From: an uncultured Collinsella sp.
Lineage (GTDB): Bacteria; Actinomycetota; Coriobacteriia; Coriobacteriales; Coriobacteriaceae
Length of the DNA stretch: 33,966 nucleotides
Direction of reading: 5' to 3'
Assembly: GCA_900757185.1 (NCBI GenBank)
Contig: CAAEMX010000050.1
Span: 1 to 33,966 of the forward strand
The notes beneath the pieces are model-generated. The model had not been told where the DNA came from. It saw only the letters and a program-made list of their open reading frames with translations, and ran no database searches. Within the stretch, counting starts at the first letter, position 1. Each line of letters begins with the position of its first letter. Both the position numbers and the translations under genes were made by a program. Positions 33,162 through 33,966 of this stretch are shown here, piece after piece.

Positions 33162-33388
33162 ATCCAGTCCGCCAAGGGCTGCAGCCCGGACAACGCGGCG
33201 ATGGAGGGCTTCTTCGGCCTGCTCAAGAAGGAGTTCTGGCATGGCAGGGACTGGTCGGACTGGACCCCGCCCGCTTCATCGAGGAGCTCGGGGGCTGGAT
33301 CGGCCGATACAATACGGAGAGGTGCAGCGATGCGCTCGGTGGCCGCACGCCGGCCGAGCTCCGCTCCGCGCTGGGAAGGGCCGCGTAA
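33162..33388 (+). pseudogene. IS3-family transposase C-terminal remnant (frameshifted)
   Basis: Frame one reads IQSAKGCSPDNAAMEGFFGLLKKEFWHGRDWSD, matching the IS3/IS150 OrfB segment around the last catalytic Glu (SRKG..DNA.ME.FF..LK.EF). At ~33260 homology moves to another frame as LDPARFIEELGGWIGRYNTERCSDALGGRTPAELRSALGRAA and then a stop. A one-base loss best explains this. The first part of the gene, including the other two catalytic Asp residues, is absent, so it is inactive. Confidence 0.78.
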
Positions 33389-33443
33389 CGGTCCAAGAAA
33401 TCGTCCGCAGTCCCCATTCTTGCCCCTTTGGGACGGCTTCTTG

Positions 33444-33463
33444 TTGGGGCGTGTCTGCCCCAA
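33444..33463. terminator. Hairpin downstream of the S51 peptidase gene
   Basis: TTGGGGC (33444-33450) pairs with GCCCCAA (33457-33463), loop GTGTCT. It lies 40 bases beyond the peptidase stop on the minus strand and could end that transcript. It could equally be part of the insertion-sequence end. There is no T-run. Confidence 0.35.
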
Positions 33464-33502
33464 ACCCTGCTAGGAACGAGTACAGCAAACTGGAATTTTA
33501 AA

Positions 33503-33966
33503 TTAGTCTTTGCAAATAACCTTTGAACCTTCACCATCAATTACAATTCCCTGACGATTGTTAATTGGGCATAGATTCAAATCCGAAAACTCAGTCATTA
33601 TTTTCTCGGTAACTTTCTTAAATGGTGCTGTGAGATAATGCGGAAGAACATAGAAATCAATTAAATCAAGCCCTGCATCATCTTCTTGTGAGTAGTCCTC
33701 CGGCTTTTCATCCATTTGCTCGATATATTGGATGCTTGGAGCGCATATAATCGCACCTGCCGATTCACCAATCATCAGTTTTCCCTTTGCCAATTCTTTC
33801 TTCAACAGCTCATCCGTTCCCGTTTTACGGAGCTGGTCTATAAGGAAAAAAGAATTTCCGCCGGTAAAATATATCACATCCGCATCTTCAAAAACAGACT
33901 GTATCGTTGAATAAGCCTCCGTTGAAATATCAATTTCAGTTACGATTGCTCCCAACTTTTTGAATA
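33503..33966 (-). CDS. Peptidase S51 (dipeptidase E-like) family protein, 5' end outside window
   Basis: About 154 C-terminal residues are visible; the frame stays open to the window edge (FKKLGAIVTEIDIS), so the TTG at 33955 is probably internal. S51 features: DADVIYFTGGNSFFLIDQLRKTG, the nucleophile serine in GESAGAII, and the catalytic His in DFYVLPHY. Family members are cytoplasmic serine peptidases cleaving Asp-X dipeptides or related substrates such as cyanophycin. The gene is strikingly AT-rich, with Lys/Ile/Asn codons, unlike everything else here, and follows mobile-element debris. A Firmicutes-like donor is plausible (inference). Confidence 0.85.
   Translation of the reverse strand, partial: FKKLGAIVTEIDISTEAYSTIQSVFEDADVIYFTGGNSFFLIDQLRKTGTDELLKKELAKGKLMIGESAGAIICAPSIQYIEQMDEKPEDYSQEDDAGLDLIDFYVLPHYLTAPFKKVTEKIMTEFSDLNLCPINNRQGIVIDGEGSKVICKD

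Overview
The window is a dense, high-GC bacterial chromosome segment. The gene order and proteins fit an actinobacterial-lineage gut anaerobe of class Coriobacteriia, probably Collinsella or a close relative. The main clues are GC-rich codon use, the infB-rbfA-DHH-truB-ribF order, dnaG next to the primary sigma factor, a SepIVA-like coiled-coil gene beside DUF177 and rpmF, and the plsX-acpP-rnc-smc-ftsY-ffh block. Genus is inferred from gene content only. Almost all of 1-32956 is core genome.

Layout. (1) 1-7989: a tight translation and RNA-processing operon: infB (5' end cut by the window), rbfA, a DHH/DHHA1 phosphoesterase, truB, ribF and dnaG, with several stop/start overlaps. (2) 8100-9455: primary sigma factor, followed by hairpins and a nested inverted-repeat structure. 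(3) 9698-9975: two identical tRNA-Asn(GTT) genes behind a strong promoter, each followed by a hairpin. (4) 10134-15482: asp23/gls24-like gene, fakA-like kinase, recG, rsmD and coaD, the last three closely spaced or overlapping. (5) 15551-24999: SepIVA-like gene, DUF177, rpmF, plsX, acpP, rnc, smc, ftsY and ffh, which link ribosomal protein, lipid precursor, RNA processing, chromosome organisation and SRP targeting. (6) 25120-29926: a minus-strand DUF134-NifX fusion with a His/Cys-rich tail, divergent from thyA-folA, then a SpoU-family methyltransferase and a MATE transporter. (7) 29949-32956: cobalamin adenosyltransferase (minus strand), ftsH and a DUF523 gene. (8) 32957-33966: a scar of mobile-element debris (C-terminal piece of a large serine recombinase, frame-broken C-terminal piece of an IS3-type transposase), then an AT-rich S51 peptidase gene that runs off the window and looks horizontally acquired.

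Regulation visible in the sequence includes intrinsic terminators after rpoD, both tRNAs, rpmF, ffh and ftsH; a strong promoter for the tRNA pair; a set of extended -10 type motifs ahead of several operons; a perfect 20-bp palindrome ahead of acpP; and two near-identical palindromes, one on each side of the DUF134-NifX promoter. I see no CRISPR array, defence system, prophage or obvious new multi-gene system. The most interesting items are the DUF134-NifX locus with its paired operators, the acpP palindrome, the nested inverted repeat before the tRNAs, active-site departures in ThyA and DHFR, and the mobile-element scar at the right edge.
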